Source: an uncultured Pseudomonas sp.
GTDB lineage: Bacteria; Pseudomonadota; Gammaproteobacteria; Pseudomonadales; Pseudomonadaceae
Reading direction: 5' to 3'
Length of the DNA stretch: 64,000 nucleotides
NCBI RefSeq assembly: GCF_943846705.1
Contig: NZ_OX044366.1
Coordinates: forward strand, 3,038,001 to 3,102,000
Each line of letters opens with the position of its first letter. Position 1 is the first letter of the stretch. This document shows positions 36,500 to 44,830 of this stretch, piece after piece. Position numbers and translations under genes: made by a program. The notes beneath the pieces were generated by a model. The model made no database searches. It saw only the letters and a program-made list of their open reading frames with translations, and had not been told where the DNA came from.

Positions 36500-38270
36500 T
36501 CGTTTGAGCTGGGCGGAAATCCGCCGCCTGGCCTTGCAGCACCGCAAAGCATTGATCTGGGCCAACGTGGTCGCCGTGCTGGCGACCCTGTGCAGCGTGC
36601 CGATCCCGCTGTTATTGCCGTTATTGGTTGATGAGGTGCTGCTCAAGGACGGTGACAGCGCGCTCAAAGTCATGAATAACTTCCTGCCGACTGAGTGGGA
36701 AACGGCCGCTGGCTATATCGGTCTGATGCTGGTGCTGACCCTGTTTCTGCGCGCTGGCGCGCTGGTTTTCAACGTGCTGCAGGCGCGGCTGTTTGCCCGG
36801 CTGTCGAAGGACATTGTCTACCGCATTCGCCTGCGCCTGATTGAGCGGCTCAAGCGTATTTCCCTTGGCGAATACGAAAGCCTCGGTGGCGGCACGGTGA
36901 CCACGCACCTGGTTACCGATCTGGATACCCTCGACAAATTTGTCGGCGAAACCCTCAGCCGCTTTCTCGTGGCCATGCTGACCCTGGCCGGCACCTCGGC
37001 GATCCTGATCTGGATGCACTGGCAGCTGGCACTGTTGATCCTGCTGTTCAACCCCTTGGTGATCTACGCCACGGTGCAGTTGGGCAAACGGGTCAAGCAC
37101 CTGAAAAAGCTGGAGAACGACAGCACCTCGCGCTTTACCCAGGCGCTGACTGAAACCCTCGAAGCCATTCAGGAAATCCGCGCCGGCAACCGCCAGGGTT
37201 TCTTCCTCGGCCGTCTCGGTGGCCGGGCTAAAGAAGTACGCGACTTCGCGGTGAACTCGCAGTGGAAGACCGATGCCTCTAATCGCGCCAGTGGCCTGCT
37301 GTTCCAGTTCGGCATTGATGTGTTCCGTGCTGCTGCCATGCTCACTGTGCTGTTTTCTGACCTGTCGATTGGGCAGATGCTCGCGGTATTCAGTTACCTG
37401 TGGTTCATGATCGGCCCGGTCGAGCAACTGCTCAGCCTGCAATACGCCTTCTACGCTGCTGGCGGCGCGTTGAGCCGGATCAACGAGCTGTTGGCGCGCA
37501 ACGACGAGCCGCAATACCCCGGCCGTGTCGACCCGTTCAAGGGGCGCGACACCGTAGGCATTGAGGTCAGCGGGCTGACCTTCGCCTATAACGATGAGCC
37601 GGTGCTGGATAAGCTCAACCTGAGCATTGCCCCAGGCGAGAAGGTGGCCATAGTCGGTGCCAGTGGCGGCGGTAAAAGTACCTTGGTGCAACTGCTGCTC
37701 GGCCTGTATACGCCGCAGGCCGGGACCATTCGTTTTGGTGGCTGCAGCCAGCAAGAGATTGGCCTGGAAGCCGTGCGCGAGCACGTGGCAGTGGTGTTGC
37801 AGCACCCGGCGCTGTTCAACGACACGGTGCGAGCCAACCTGTGCATGGGCCGCGAGCGCCAGGATGAAGCCTGCTGGCGGGCGCTGGAGATAGCCCAGCT
37901 GGCCGATACCATTGCTGCCTTGCCGCTAGGCCTGGACAGCATGGTTGGACGCTCCGGGGTGCGCTTGTCAGGTGGTCAGCGCCAACGCTTGGCGATTGCT
38001 CGCATGGTCCTGGCCGAGCCGAAAGTGGTGATTCTCGATGAAGCCACCTCGGCGCTGGATGCGGCCACCGAGTACGCCCTGCACCAGGCACTCAACCAGT
38101 TCCTGCGCGGCCGCACCACGCTGATCATCGCCCACCGCCTGAGCGCGGTGAAACAAGCCGACCGGGTGCTGGTATTCGACGGCGGCCGCATTGCCGAGGA
38201 CGGCGGCCATCAACAGCTGATTGCCGACGGCGGGCTGTACGCCAAGTTGTATGGGCATTTGCAGCACTGA
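36492..38270 (+). CDS. ABC exporter, fused permease and ATPase
   Basis: 592-residue half-transporter: six membrane helices (about 20-320) followed by an ATPase domain with Walker A GASGGGKST, signature LSGGQRQR, Walker B VVILDEATSALD and H-loop IAHRLS. Works as a homodimer or heterodimer, exporting an unknown substrate. The start overlaps the DsbA-like gene by eight bases, linking tRNA modification, a thiol-redox protein and an exporter in one transcript, the order I recall at PA0858-PA0860. ATG 36492 gives a family-like N-terminus; an earlier in-frame ATG lies within the previous gene. Confidence 0.9.
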   Translation: MPDRLSWAEIRRLALQHRKALIWANVVAVLATLCSVPIPLLLPLLVDEVLLKDGDSALKVMNNFLPTEWETAAGYIGLMLVLTLFLRAGALVFNVLQARLFARLSKDIVYRIRLRLIERLKRISLGEYESLGGGTVTTHLVTDLDTLDKFVGETLSRFLVAMLTLAGTSAILIWMHWQLALLILLFNPLVIYATVQLGKRVKHLKKLENDSTSRFTQALTETLEAIQEIRAGNRQGFFLGRLGGRAKEVRDFAVNSQWKTDASNRASGLLFQFGIDVFRAAAMLTVLFSDLSIGQMLAVFSYLWFMIGPVEQLLSLQYAFYAAGGALSRINELLARNDEPQYPGRVDPFKGRDTVGIEVSGLTFAYNDEPVLDKLNLSIAPGEKVAIVGASGGGKSTLVQLLLGLYTPQAGTIRFGGCSQQEIGLEAVREHVAVVLQHPALFNDTVRANLCMGRERQDEACWRALEIAQLADTIAALPLGLDSMVGRSGVRLSGGQRQRLAIARMVLAEPKVVILDEATSALDAATEYALHQALNQFLRGRTTLIIAHRLSAVKQADRVLVFDGGRIAEDGGHQQLIADGGLYAKLYGHLQH

Positions 38271-38411
38271 CAGCTGCGTTGGCAAACAGTCGGATGGATG
38301 ACGCTTTTTCATCGGCCGGGATACCGTGCGGGTGGATGATGACGCGTCATCGCACCCTATGATGCCTTGTGAGCACAGCACTTTTTGGCTGGCATGGACT
38401 AGGCGTCCGCG

Positions 38412-38446
38412 CCGCTCCTATGGGGCAATACCGACCGTAGGAGCGG
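38412..38446. repeat. REP-like hairpin
   Basis: Inverted repeat CCGCTCCTA / TAGGAGCGG with a 17-base loop. The TAGGAGCGGGC segment resembles the head of Pseudomonas REP elements. It lies in the 470-base interval between the ABC exporter and hppD, which otherwise holds the candidate control sites of hppD. Confidence 0.5.
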
Positions 38447-38526
38447 GCGATGCCGGCTATTTGTTGTGCGTTTCTATCAGGCCTGGGGCGCAGCGGCCTT
38501 ACATCTGGCAGCTAAATCAACCGCCT

Positions 38527-38573
38527 TGTAAATTTATCGTTACGCATGATGGGTGTTTGCAGTTAGTAAACAC
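38527..38573. promoter_or_regulatory. candidate TyrR/PhhR-type boxes upstream of hppD
   Basis: TGTAAA-N6-GTTACG at 38527-38544 matches the TyrR/PhhR box (TGTAAA-N6-TTTACA) at 10 of 12 defined positions. An inverted repeat GTGTTT-N9-AAACAC follows at 38553-38573. PhhR controls aromatic amino acid catabolism in pseudomonads, and the next gene is hppD about 170 bases downstream. Inferred from sequence only. Confidence 0.4.
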
Positions 38574-38740
38574 GCTATTTTCCTGCCTGTAATAAAAACT
38601 TGCCGAAAGCTTCAGCCCAGGATGGCAATGAGTGGCGTGAGCCTGCTTGTTAGCCGCGCGGCGCTCGGTTGTTATGAGGTCAATCCGTGCCGTGCGACCA
38701 GGCGTCGCAGGGTTGCTCAAAACAACAACGAGGAGGCGCA

Positions 38741-39823
38741 ATGAACGCCGTGAACAAGATCGAACAGCACAACCCCATCGGCACCGACGGTTTCGAGTTT
38801 GTTGAATACACCGCACCGACCCCGGAAGGCATTCAGCAGCTGCGCGAGCTGTTCACTGCCATGGGTTTTACCGAAACCGCCAAGCACCGCTCCAAAGAGG
38901 TTTGGTTGTTCCAGCAGCACGACATCAACTTCGTGCTCAACGGCAGCCCGACCGGGCATGTGCGTGAGTTCGGCTTGAAACACGGGCCGAGTGCCTGCGC
39001 CATGGCCTTCCGCGTGCAGAACGCCGCGCAAGCCGCGGCCTATGTTGAGTCCCAGGGCGCCAAATTGGTTGGTAGTCACGCCAACTTCGGCGAGCTGAAT
39101 ATCCCCTGCGTTGAGGGCATTGGCGGCTCGTTGTTGTACCTGGTCGATCGTTATGGCGACAAGAGCATTTACGACGTCGACTTCGAGTATATCGAGGGAC
39201 GCACGCCGAACGACAATTCGGTCGGCCTGAAAGAGCTCGATCACCTGACCCACAACGTCAAGCGCGGGCAGATGGATGTCTGGTCGAGCTTCTACGAGCG
39301 CATCGCCAACTTCCGCGAAATCCGCTACTTCGATATCGAAGGCAAGCTCACTGGCCTGCTGTCGCGCGCCATGACCGCACCGTGCGGCAAGATCCGCATC
39401 CCGATCAACGAGTCGTCCGATGACAAGTCACAGATCGAGGAATTTATCCGCGAGTATCAGGGTGAAGGCATCCAGCACATCGCCCTGAGCAGCGAGGACA
39501 TTTACGCCACCGTGCGCCAGCTGCGCGCCAATGGCGTGGATTTCATGGTCACCCCCAGCACCTATTTCGACAAGGTCGACAGCCGCGTGGCAGGGCATGG
39601 CGAGCCGACCGATGTGTTGCGCGAGCTGAACATCCTGATCGACGGCGCGCCAGGCGATGACGGCATCCTGCTGCAGATTTTCACCAACACGGTAATCGGC
39701 CCGATCTTCTTCGAGATCATCCAGCGCAAGGGCAATCAGGGGTTTGGTGAGGGCAACTTCAAGGCGCTGTTCGAGTCCATCGAGGAAGATCAGATCAAAC
39801 GTGGTGTGATCAAAGCCGAGTGA
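38741..39823 (+). CDS. hppD: 4-hydroxyphenylpyruvate dioxygenase
   Basis: 360-residue Fe(II) dioxygenase converting 4-hydroxyphenylpyruvate to homogentisate. Iron ligands are visible as the His in LDHLTHNV, the His in GIQHIALSS and the Glu in FFEIIQRKG near the C-terminus. GAGGAGG (38730-38736) precedes ATG 38741. Length and motifs are those of bacterial HPPD. First gene of the homogentisate cluster; a palindromic repeat separates it from hmgA. Confidence 0.95.
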   Translation: MNAVNKIEQHNPIGTDGFEFVEYTAPTPEGIQQLRELFTAMGFTETAKHRSKEVWLFQQHDINFVLNGSPTGHVREFGLKHGPSACAMAFRVQNAAQAAAYVESQGAKLVGSHANFGELNIPCVEGIGGSLLYLVDRYGDKSIYDVDFEYIEGRTPNDNSVGLKELDHLTHNVKRGQMDVWSSFYERIANFREIRYFDIEGKLTGLLSRAMTAPCGKIRIPINESSDDKSQIEEFIREYQGEGIQHIALSSEDIYATVRQLRANGVDFMVTPSTYFDKVDSRVAGHGEPTDVLRELNILIDGAPGDDGILLQIFTNTVIGPIFFEIIQRKGNQGFGEGNFKALFESIEEDQIKRGVIKAE

Positions 39824-39832
39824 CCAGCAGAG

Positions 39833-39994
39833 CGTAGGGTGGGTTAGGCGCGTCTATCGTTAGCGCAGGCATAACGCGATTGCGCCGCGCCGTAACCCAC
39901 CGTTGCGATGTCAATTGAGGCAAATGGTGGGTTACGCGGCGCACATGCAGCGCAGTACCCGCCTCGTTATTGAGCGCCGCTAACCCACCCTACG
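39833..39994. repeat. nested palindromic intergenic repeat, copy 1
   Basis: Outer arms CGTAGGGTGGGTTAG (39833-39847) and CTAACCCACCCTACG (39980-39994) are perfect complements. An inner pair CGTAACCCACC (39891-39901) and GGTGGGTTACG (39926-39936) forms a second hairpin. The four arms are versions of one motif in alternating orientation. It fills almost the whole hppD-hmgA gap. It carries no coding potential and may act as a processing or termination structure or a MITE-like element. Confidence 0.75.
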
Positions 39995-40043
39995 GTTTTG
40001 CTTTGTTCGCCCACAGAGGCGTCGAATCGAGGAGACACCGGCC

Positions 40044-41183
40044 ATGAGCCGTAACTGGATCAGTTTTCCCCTGCGTGAAGGCGAGTGTTCGCGGCAGGCA
40101 CACTGCGACTTTCCCGAGGGCACTTACGAGCGTGAAATGGGCCGCGAAGGCTTCTTCGGCCCCACCGCGCACCTGCACCACAAGCATCCGCCCACCAGCT
40201 GGATCGACTGGCAGGGGCCGCTGCGCCCGCATGCGTTCAACTTCAACGACATTGCCAGCGAGCGTGACTGCCCGCTGGCCGCGCCGCTGACCCTGCATAA
40301 CAGCGATGTGAAGCTGCGCGTGTGGAAAACCCACGGTGCCATGCGTCATCTGGTGCGTAACGCCGATGGCGATGACCTGCTGTTTATCCATGAGGGGGCG
40401 GGGCACTTCTATTGCGACTTCGGCCATTTGAGCTACCGCGACGGCGATTACCTGTTGATTCCGCGCGGTACCGCCTGGCGCATTGAGGCCGGTGAGCCGA
40501 CCTTTATGCTGCTGATCGAAAGCAGCGACGGTGCCTATCAGCTGCCGGACAAAGGCCTGCTCGGCCCGCAGGCGATCTTCGACCCGGCGGTGCTCGACCA
40601 TCCGCGTATCGATGACGCCTTCAAGGCCCAGCAGGACGAAAATACCTGGCAAATCAGGATCAAACGGCGCGGCCAGATCAGTACCGTGACCTACCCGTAC
40701 AACCCGCTGGATGTGGTCGGCTGGCATGGCGACAACACCGTGGTGCGGCTCAACTGGCGTGATATTCGCCCGCTGATGAGCCACCGCTACCACCTGCCGC
40801 CGTCGGCGCACACCACCTTTGTCGCCAATGGTTTCGTGATTTGCACCTTCACCCCGCGCCCGATGGAAAGCGACCCCGGCGCGCTGAAAGTGCCGTTCTA
40901 TCACAACAACGACGACTACGACGAAGTGCTGTTCTACCACCGTGGCAACTTCTTCAGCCGCGACAATATCGAGCAGGGCATGGTCACCCTGCACCCGTGC
41001 GGCTTCCCCCACGGCCCGCACCCCAAGGCGCTGAAAAAAGCCCAGGTCGACCCTGCGACCTTTATCGATGAAGTGGCGGTGATGATCGACACCCGCCGTG
41101 CCCTGGAAATCGGCGAAGCCGCTGCCGGCGTCGATGTCCCCGAATACGTGAACTCCTGGCGCGCGCCGGGCAAGGAATCCTGA
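40044..41183 (+). CDS. hmgA: homogentisate 1,2-dioxygenase, short form
   Basis: 379-residue cupin dioxygenase that opens the homogentisate ring to maleylacetoacetate. Candidate metal ligands are the His and Glu of YHNNDDYDEVLFYHRG and a His in TLHPCGFPHGPHP. It is about 50 residues shorter than the ~430-residue HmgA usual in P. aeruginosa and P. putida, and resembles the short type I recall next to hppD in Shewanella. GAGGAGA is upstream, and the stop overlaps fahA as TGATG. Confidence 0.9.
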   Translation: MSRNWISFPLREGECSRQAHCDFPEGTYEREMGREGFFGPTAHLHHKHPPTSWIDWQGPLRPHAFNFNDIASERDCPLAAPLTLHNSDVKLRVWKTHGAMRHLVRNADGDDLLFIHEGAGHFYCDFGHLSYRDGDYLLIPRGTAWRIEAGEPTFMLLIESSDGAYQLPDKGLLGPQAIFDPAVLDHPRIDDAFKAQQDENTWQIRIKRRGQISTVTYPYNPLDVVGWHGDNTVVRLNWRDIRPLMSHRYHLPPSAHTTFVANGFVICTFTPRPMESDPGALKVPFYHNNDDYDEVLFYHRGNFFSRDNIEQGMVTLHPCGFPHGPHPKALKKAQVDPATFIDEVAVMIDTRRALEIGEAAAGVDVPEYVNSWRAPGKES

Positions 41184-42166
41184 TGAAACTAGCATCCCTC
41201 AAGCACGGCCGTGACGGCGAACTGGTGGTGGTCTCCCGTGATCTCACTCGGGCAGTCAAAGTGCCAAGCATCGCTGCCACCTTGCAGGCGGCGCTGGATA
41301 ACTGGGCGCAGGCCAAACCCAAACTGGAAGCGCTGTATCAGCGCTTGAACGACGGTCTGGAAGAGGGCGCATTTACCTTCGATCAGAGCGTTTGCCACAG
41401 CCCATTGCCGCGCGCCTATCACTGGGCCGACGGCAGCGCCTATGTCAATCACGTGGAGCTGGTGCGCAAAGCCCGCGGTGCCGAGATCCCGGAAAGCTTC
41501 TGGCATGACCCGCTGATGTACCAGGGTGGCTCTGAAAGCTTTATCCCGCCGCACAGCCCGATCCAGATGGCCGATGAGGCCTGGGGCATCGACCTGGAGG
41601 CGGAGATCGCGGTGATCACCGATGACGTGCCGATGGGCGCAACCGCCGCCGAGGCCGCCGGGCATATCCAGTTACTGATGCTGGTCAACGATGTGTCGCT
41701 GCGCAATCTGATCCCCGGCGAGTTGGCCAAGGGCTTTGGCTTCTACCAGAGCAAACCCTCGTCGAGTTTCTCGCCGGTGGCGATTACCCCAGATGAGCTG
41801 GGCGACACCTGGCGTGACGGCAAGGTGCACCGGCCGTTGGTTTCGCATATTAACGGCGCGTTGTTTGGTCAGCCGGATGCCGGCGTGGACATGACCTTCA
41901 ACTTCCCGACCTTGGTAGCTCACGCCGCCAAGACCCGGCCACTGGGCACTGGCACCATCATCGGCTCCGGCACCGTGTCGAACTACGACCGCAGTGCGGG
42001 CTCCAGCTGCCTGGCGGAGAAGCGCATGCTGGAAATCATCGAGAACGGTGAGGCGAAAACCCCGTTCCTCAAATTTGGTGACCGGGTGCGTATCGAAATG
42101 TTCGACGCCGCCGGCCACAGCTTGTTCGGCGCGATCGATCAGATCGTAGAAAAGTATGAATCGTAG
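41183..42166 (+). CDS. fahA: fumarylacetoacetate hydrolase
   Basis: 327-residue FAH-family enzyme that splits fumarylacetoacetate to fumarate and acetoacetate. Typical motifs are DLEAEIAVITDDVP (metal-binding acids), LVNDVSLRNLIPGELAKGFGFYQSK split around the active site, and GTIIGSGTVSN. Shorter than eukaryotic FAH (about 420 residues), as usual for the bacterial paralog. Its TAG stop codon at 42164-42166 lies inside the arm of the downstream palindromic repeat. Confidence 0.93.
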   Translation: MKLASLKHGRDGELVVVSRDLTRAVKVPSIAATLQAALDNWAQAKPKLEALYQRLNDGLEEGAFTFDQSVCHSPLPRAYHWADGSAYVNHVELVRKARGAEIPESFWHDPLMYQGGSESFIPPHSPIQMADEAWGIDLEAEIAVITDDVPMGATAAEAAGHIQLLMLVNDVSLRNLIPGELAKGFGFYQSKPSSSFSPVAITPDELGDTWRDGKVHRPLVSHINGALFGQPDAGVDMTFNFPTLVAHAAKTRPLGTGTIIGSGTVSNYDRSAGSSCLAEKRMLEIIENGEAKTPFLKFGDRVRIEMFDAAGHSLFGAIDQIVEKYES

Positions 42167-42240
42167 GATGGGTTGAGGCGCGTAGCGACGATACCCATCG
42201 ATAGCATTGATGGGTATCGCTGTGCTCAACCTATCCTACG
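42162..42240. repeat. nested palindromic intergenic repeat, copy 2
   Basis: Outer arms CGTAGGATGGGTTGAG (42162-42177) and CTCAACCTATCCTACG (42225-42240) pair with one G-T mismatch; inner arms CGATACCCATC (42189-42199) and GATGGGTATCG (42209-42219) are perfect. The outer arm is closely similar to the CGTAGGGTGGGTTAG arm at 39833. It overlaps the fahA stop and ends just before the maiA ribosome binding site. Confidence 0.75.
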
Positions 42241-42257
42241 TTGATAGAGGAAATAAC

Positions 42258-42908
42258 GTGCTGACTCTTTATTCATACTGGCGCTCCAGCGCGGCTTACC
42301 GCGTGCGCATTGCCCTCAACCTCAAAGGCCTGGCCTATGAGCAGGTGCCGGTGCATCTGGTCAAGGACGGCGGCCAGCAGCACAGTGCCGACTACCAGGC
42401 ACTGAACCCGCAGCAGTTGTTGCCCTTGTTGGTCGATCAGGGCCACGGCGGGGTACGTATTGCCCAATCGTTGGCGATTCTGGAGTACCTGGACGAGGTG
42501 TTCCCCGGCACGCCGCTGCTGCCTCGTGACCCGGCGCAGCGTGCGCAGGTGCGCGCGCTGGCGCTGCATATCGCCTGCGACCTGCACCCGCTGAATAACC
42601 TGCGGGTGTTGCAGTACCTCAGCGCTGAGCTGGGCGTCGCCGATACCGCCAAGGATGCCTGGTACCGCCATTGGCTGCACAAGGGCTTGGCTGCAGTCGA
42701 AGCCGGCCTGGCGGTATTTAATGATCGCCTGTCACTCGGCGAGCAACCTGGATATTTGGAAGCCTGTCTGATCCCGCAGTTGTATAATGCGCGCCGTTTT
42801 AACTGTGACCTTGATGCGTACCCTCGCATTCTCGCCATGGCGGCGCGCTGTGAAACCTTCGAAGCCTTCAAAAAAGCCGCTCCGGAGGTGCAACCCGACG
42901 CCGTTTAA
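42258..42908 (+). CDS. maiA: maleylacetoacetate isomerase (zeta-class GST)
   Basis: 216-residue zeta-class glutathione transferase that isomerises maleylacetoacetate to fumarylacetoacetate. It starts VLTLYSYWRSSAAYRVRIAL with the active-site Ser10-Ser11, then the LNPQQLLPLLV and QSLAILEYLDE glutathione-site motifs. GTG 42258 is chosen because AGAGGAAA lies upstream and the family N-terminus begins there; an in-frame ATG at 42207 lies inside the palindromic repeat. Supplies the step between HmgA and FahA. Confidence 0.93.
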   Translation: MLTLYSYWRSSAAYRVRIALNLKGLAYEQVPVHLVKDGGQQHSADYQALNPQQLLPLLVDQGHGGVRIAQSLAILEYLDEVFPGTPLLPRDPAQRAQVRALALHIACDLHPLNNLRVLQYLSAELGVADTAKDAWYRHWLHKGLAAVEAGLAVFNDRLSLGEQPGYLEACLIPQLYNARRFNCDLDAYPRILAMAARCETFEAFKKAAPEVQPDAV

Positions 42909-42989
42909 GGTGGATTTGCCTTGCCACTCCGTCGCGCCACAAGCGCAGCGGGTTCTATTTCGTCACAGATAAAAACAAGCAGGTGACGC

Positions 42990-44450
42990 ATGACTCGTGA
43001 AAAACCGAAAAACCTCTGGCTCTCGCGCTGGGGCTTTATCCTTGCTGCAACCGGCTCCGCTGTGGGCTTGGGCAACATCTGGAAGTTTCCTTACATCACC
43101 GGCGAGTACGGCGGTGGTGCGTTTGTATTGATGTACCTGGCCTGCATCCTGGCCATCGGCATCCCGGTGATGATGACCGAGATCGCCATTGGCCGACGCG
43201 GCCGTGGCAGCCCCATCGATGCAATCAGTCGGGTGGTTAAAGAGAATGGCGGCAACCCCCTGTGGAAGGCCGTGGGCGGCATGGCCATGCTCGCCGGTTT
43301 TATGATTCTGTGTTTCTACGTGGTGGTCGCAGGCTGGGCGTTTGCCTACACGGTGAAAATGCTCGACGGCTCGCTGGCGGCGACCAGTGTCGACGCGCTG
43401 GCTGGGGTGTTTGAGGCGCATAACGCCAACCCCTGGCAGCTCGGCGGCTGGAGTGTGCTGGTGGCGTTGCTGACCCTGTGGATCGTCGCCAAAGGCGTGC
43501 AGAAAGGCATCGAGAATGCCGTGCGCTGGATGATGCCGGGCCTGGCTGTAATGCTGGTGGTGCTGGTGGGCTACGCCTTTACCAGTGGCGGTTTCAGCGC
43601 CGGCTTTGATTTCCTGTTCAGCTTCGATGCCTCGAAAATTACCGGTGAAGCATTGCTGGCTGCCCTGGGCCATGCCTTCTTCACCCTGAGCCTGGCTTCC
43701 GGGGCGATCCTCACCTACGGCTCGTACCTGCCGGATGGCCAGTCGGTGGCGCGCACCACCTTCGTGGTGGCGATCTGCGACACCTGTGTGGCGCTGCTGG
43801 CGGGTTTGGCGATCTTCCCGATCATCTTCGCCAACGGCATGAGCCCGAGCGCCGGCCCTGGGTTGATCTTTATGAGCCTGCCGTTGGCGTTCCAGCAAAT
43901 GCCATTCGGCACTGCCTTCGGCGTGCTGTTCTTCGCCATGGTCTCGATTGCCGCACTGACCTCGGCGATTTCCATGATCGAAGCCACGGTGGCCTACCTC
44001 AACGAGAAGTACGGCGTCAGCCGCTTCAAGGCCGCGGCTGCTTCCGGCGCGGTGTTGTTGCTGATCAGCCTGCTGGCGATGCTCTCGTTCAACCTGATGG
44101 CGGGCTGGACGCCCATGGGCAAGAACTTCTTCGACTGGCTGGATTACCTGACCTCGCGCTGGATGATGCCGCTGGGCGGGATCTTTATGGTGCTGCTGGC
44201 CGGTTATGCGCTGCGCAGCGAGATCATGCGCGATGAACTGGGCCTGCCGCCGCTGGGCTACGCCCTGTGGTTGTTTATGGTGCGCTACGTCAGTCCGGTG
44301 CTGATCATGGTGGTGTTCCTGCATGCCCTGGGTTGGTTGATGTTTGACCCGGTTGGCCAGTGGTACTGGATTGCCGGGGCCATCGGCCTGCTGGCTGTAC
44401 TCGGTGAAGTGCTGCGACCGCGAGTCGTGCCGGCGCTCGCCGGGCGTTAA
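42990..44450 (+). CDS. sodium-dependent NSS (SLC6-like) transporter
   Basis: 486-residue, roughly 12-helix symporter of the neurotransmitter:sodium symporter family. Helix 1 carries the signature GSAVGLGNIWKFPYITGEYG with the unwound Na+/substrate site, and the helix 6-8 segments (LSLASGAILTYGSYL, MVSIAALTSAISMIEA) are conserved. AGGTGA precedes ATG 42990. Its place directly after the tyrosine-degradation genes suggests an aromatic amino acid substrate such as tyrosine (as for the Fusobacterium homolog Tyt1); this is inference from position. Confidence 0.88.
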   Translation: MTREKPKNLWLSRWGFILAATGSAVGLGNIWKFPYITGEYGGGAFVLMYLACILAIGIPVMMTEIAIGRRGRGSPIDAISRVVKENGGNPLWKAVGGMAMLAGFMILCFYVVVAGWAFAYTVKMLDGSLAATSVDALAGVFEAHNANPWQLGGWSVLVALLTLWIVAKGVQKGIENAVRWMMPGLAVMLVVLVGYAFTSGGFSAGFDFLFSFDASKITGEALLAALGHAFFTLSLASGAILTYGSYLPDGQSVARTTFVVAICDTCVALLAGLAIFPIIFANGMSPSAGPGLIFMSLPLAFQQMPFGTAFGVLFFAMVSIAALTSAISMIEATVAYLNEKYGVSRFKAAAASGAVLLLISLLAMLSFNLMAGWTPMGKNFFDWLDYLTSRWMMPLGGIFMVLLAGYALRSEIMRDELGLPPLGYALWLFMVRYVSPVLIMVVFLHALGWLMFDPVGQWYWIAGAIGLLAVLGEVLRPRVVPALAGR

Positions 44451-44475
44451 ACCGCGATAGCTGAGCTGTAATTGC

Positions 44476-44511
44476 AAAGGGCGCACGGGCACAAGCCGTG
44501 CGCCCTTTTTG
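44476..44511 (+). terminator. rho-independent terminator after the transporter gene
   Basis: AAAGGGCGCACGG / CCGTGCGCCCTTT, a 13-base perfect stem at 44476-44488 and 44496-44508, with a seven-base loop and T-run. It closes the tyrosine-degradation and transporter block. Confidence 0.92.
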
Positions 44512-44830
44512 CTGCCTGCAGGCTTATATCGTCATAAGCTTGGCGCTTATTTTTTGGCGATAACTCGCCACTCTCGCCAGAGGATCAGCGGAAATTTGCC
44601 GATAAGGCGCCTAGCGGCCTCGTCTGAGCGGCGCAATGATCACCTTGATTGATTCGTTAACGGCTTTGGCGCGGGCCATAGCGCTGCCTTACTAGGGTTA
44701 ACCAGGGCAGAGCAGAGAGCTGGCGCACGGTTTGCAATGCAGCGCGGTTGGGCGGCTCGTTGTCGTTCACCTGTGGGCCTTGGCTGTCATGCTGTTAGCG
44801 GGCCGGCTGGATAATAAAAACGGAGTTGTT

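Noticed and set aside
39833..39994. CRISPR-like array
   Set aside because: The repeats alternate in orientation and form nested hairpins; there are no regular direct repeats with unique spacers and no cas genes.
39990..41195. 401-codon minus-strand frame opposite hmgA
   Set aside because: The plus strand encodes a clear homogentisate dioxygenase; the antisense translation shows no domain.
42963..44492. 509-codon open frame on the minus strand opposite the NSS transporter
   Set aside because: It is a by-product of high-GC codon bias in the real plus-strand gene; the translation is low-complexity, rich in His, Gln and Arg, with no family motif.
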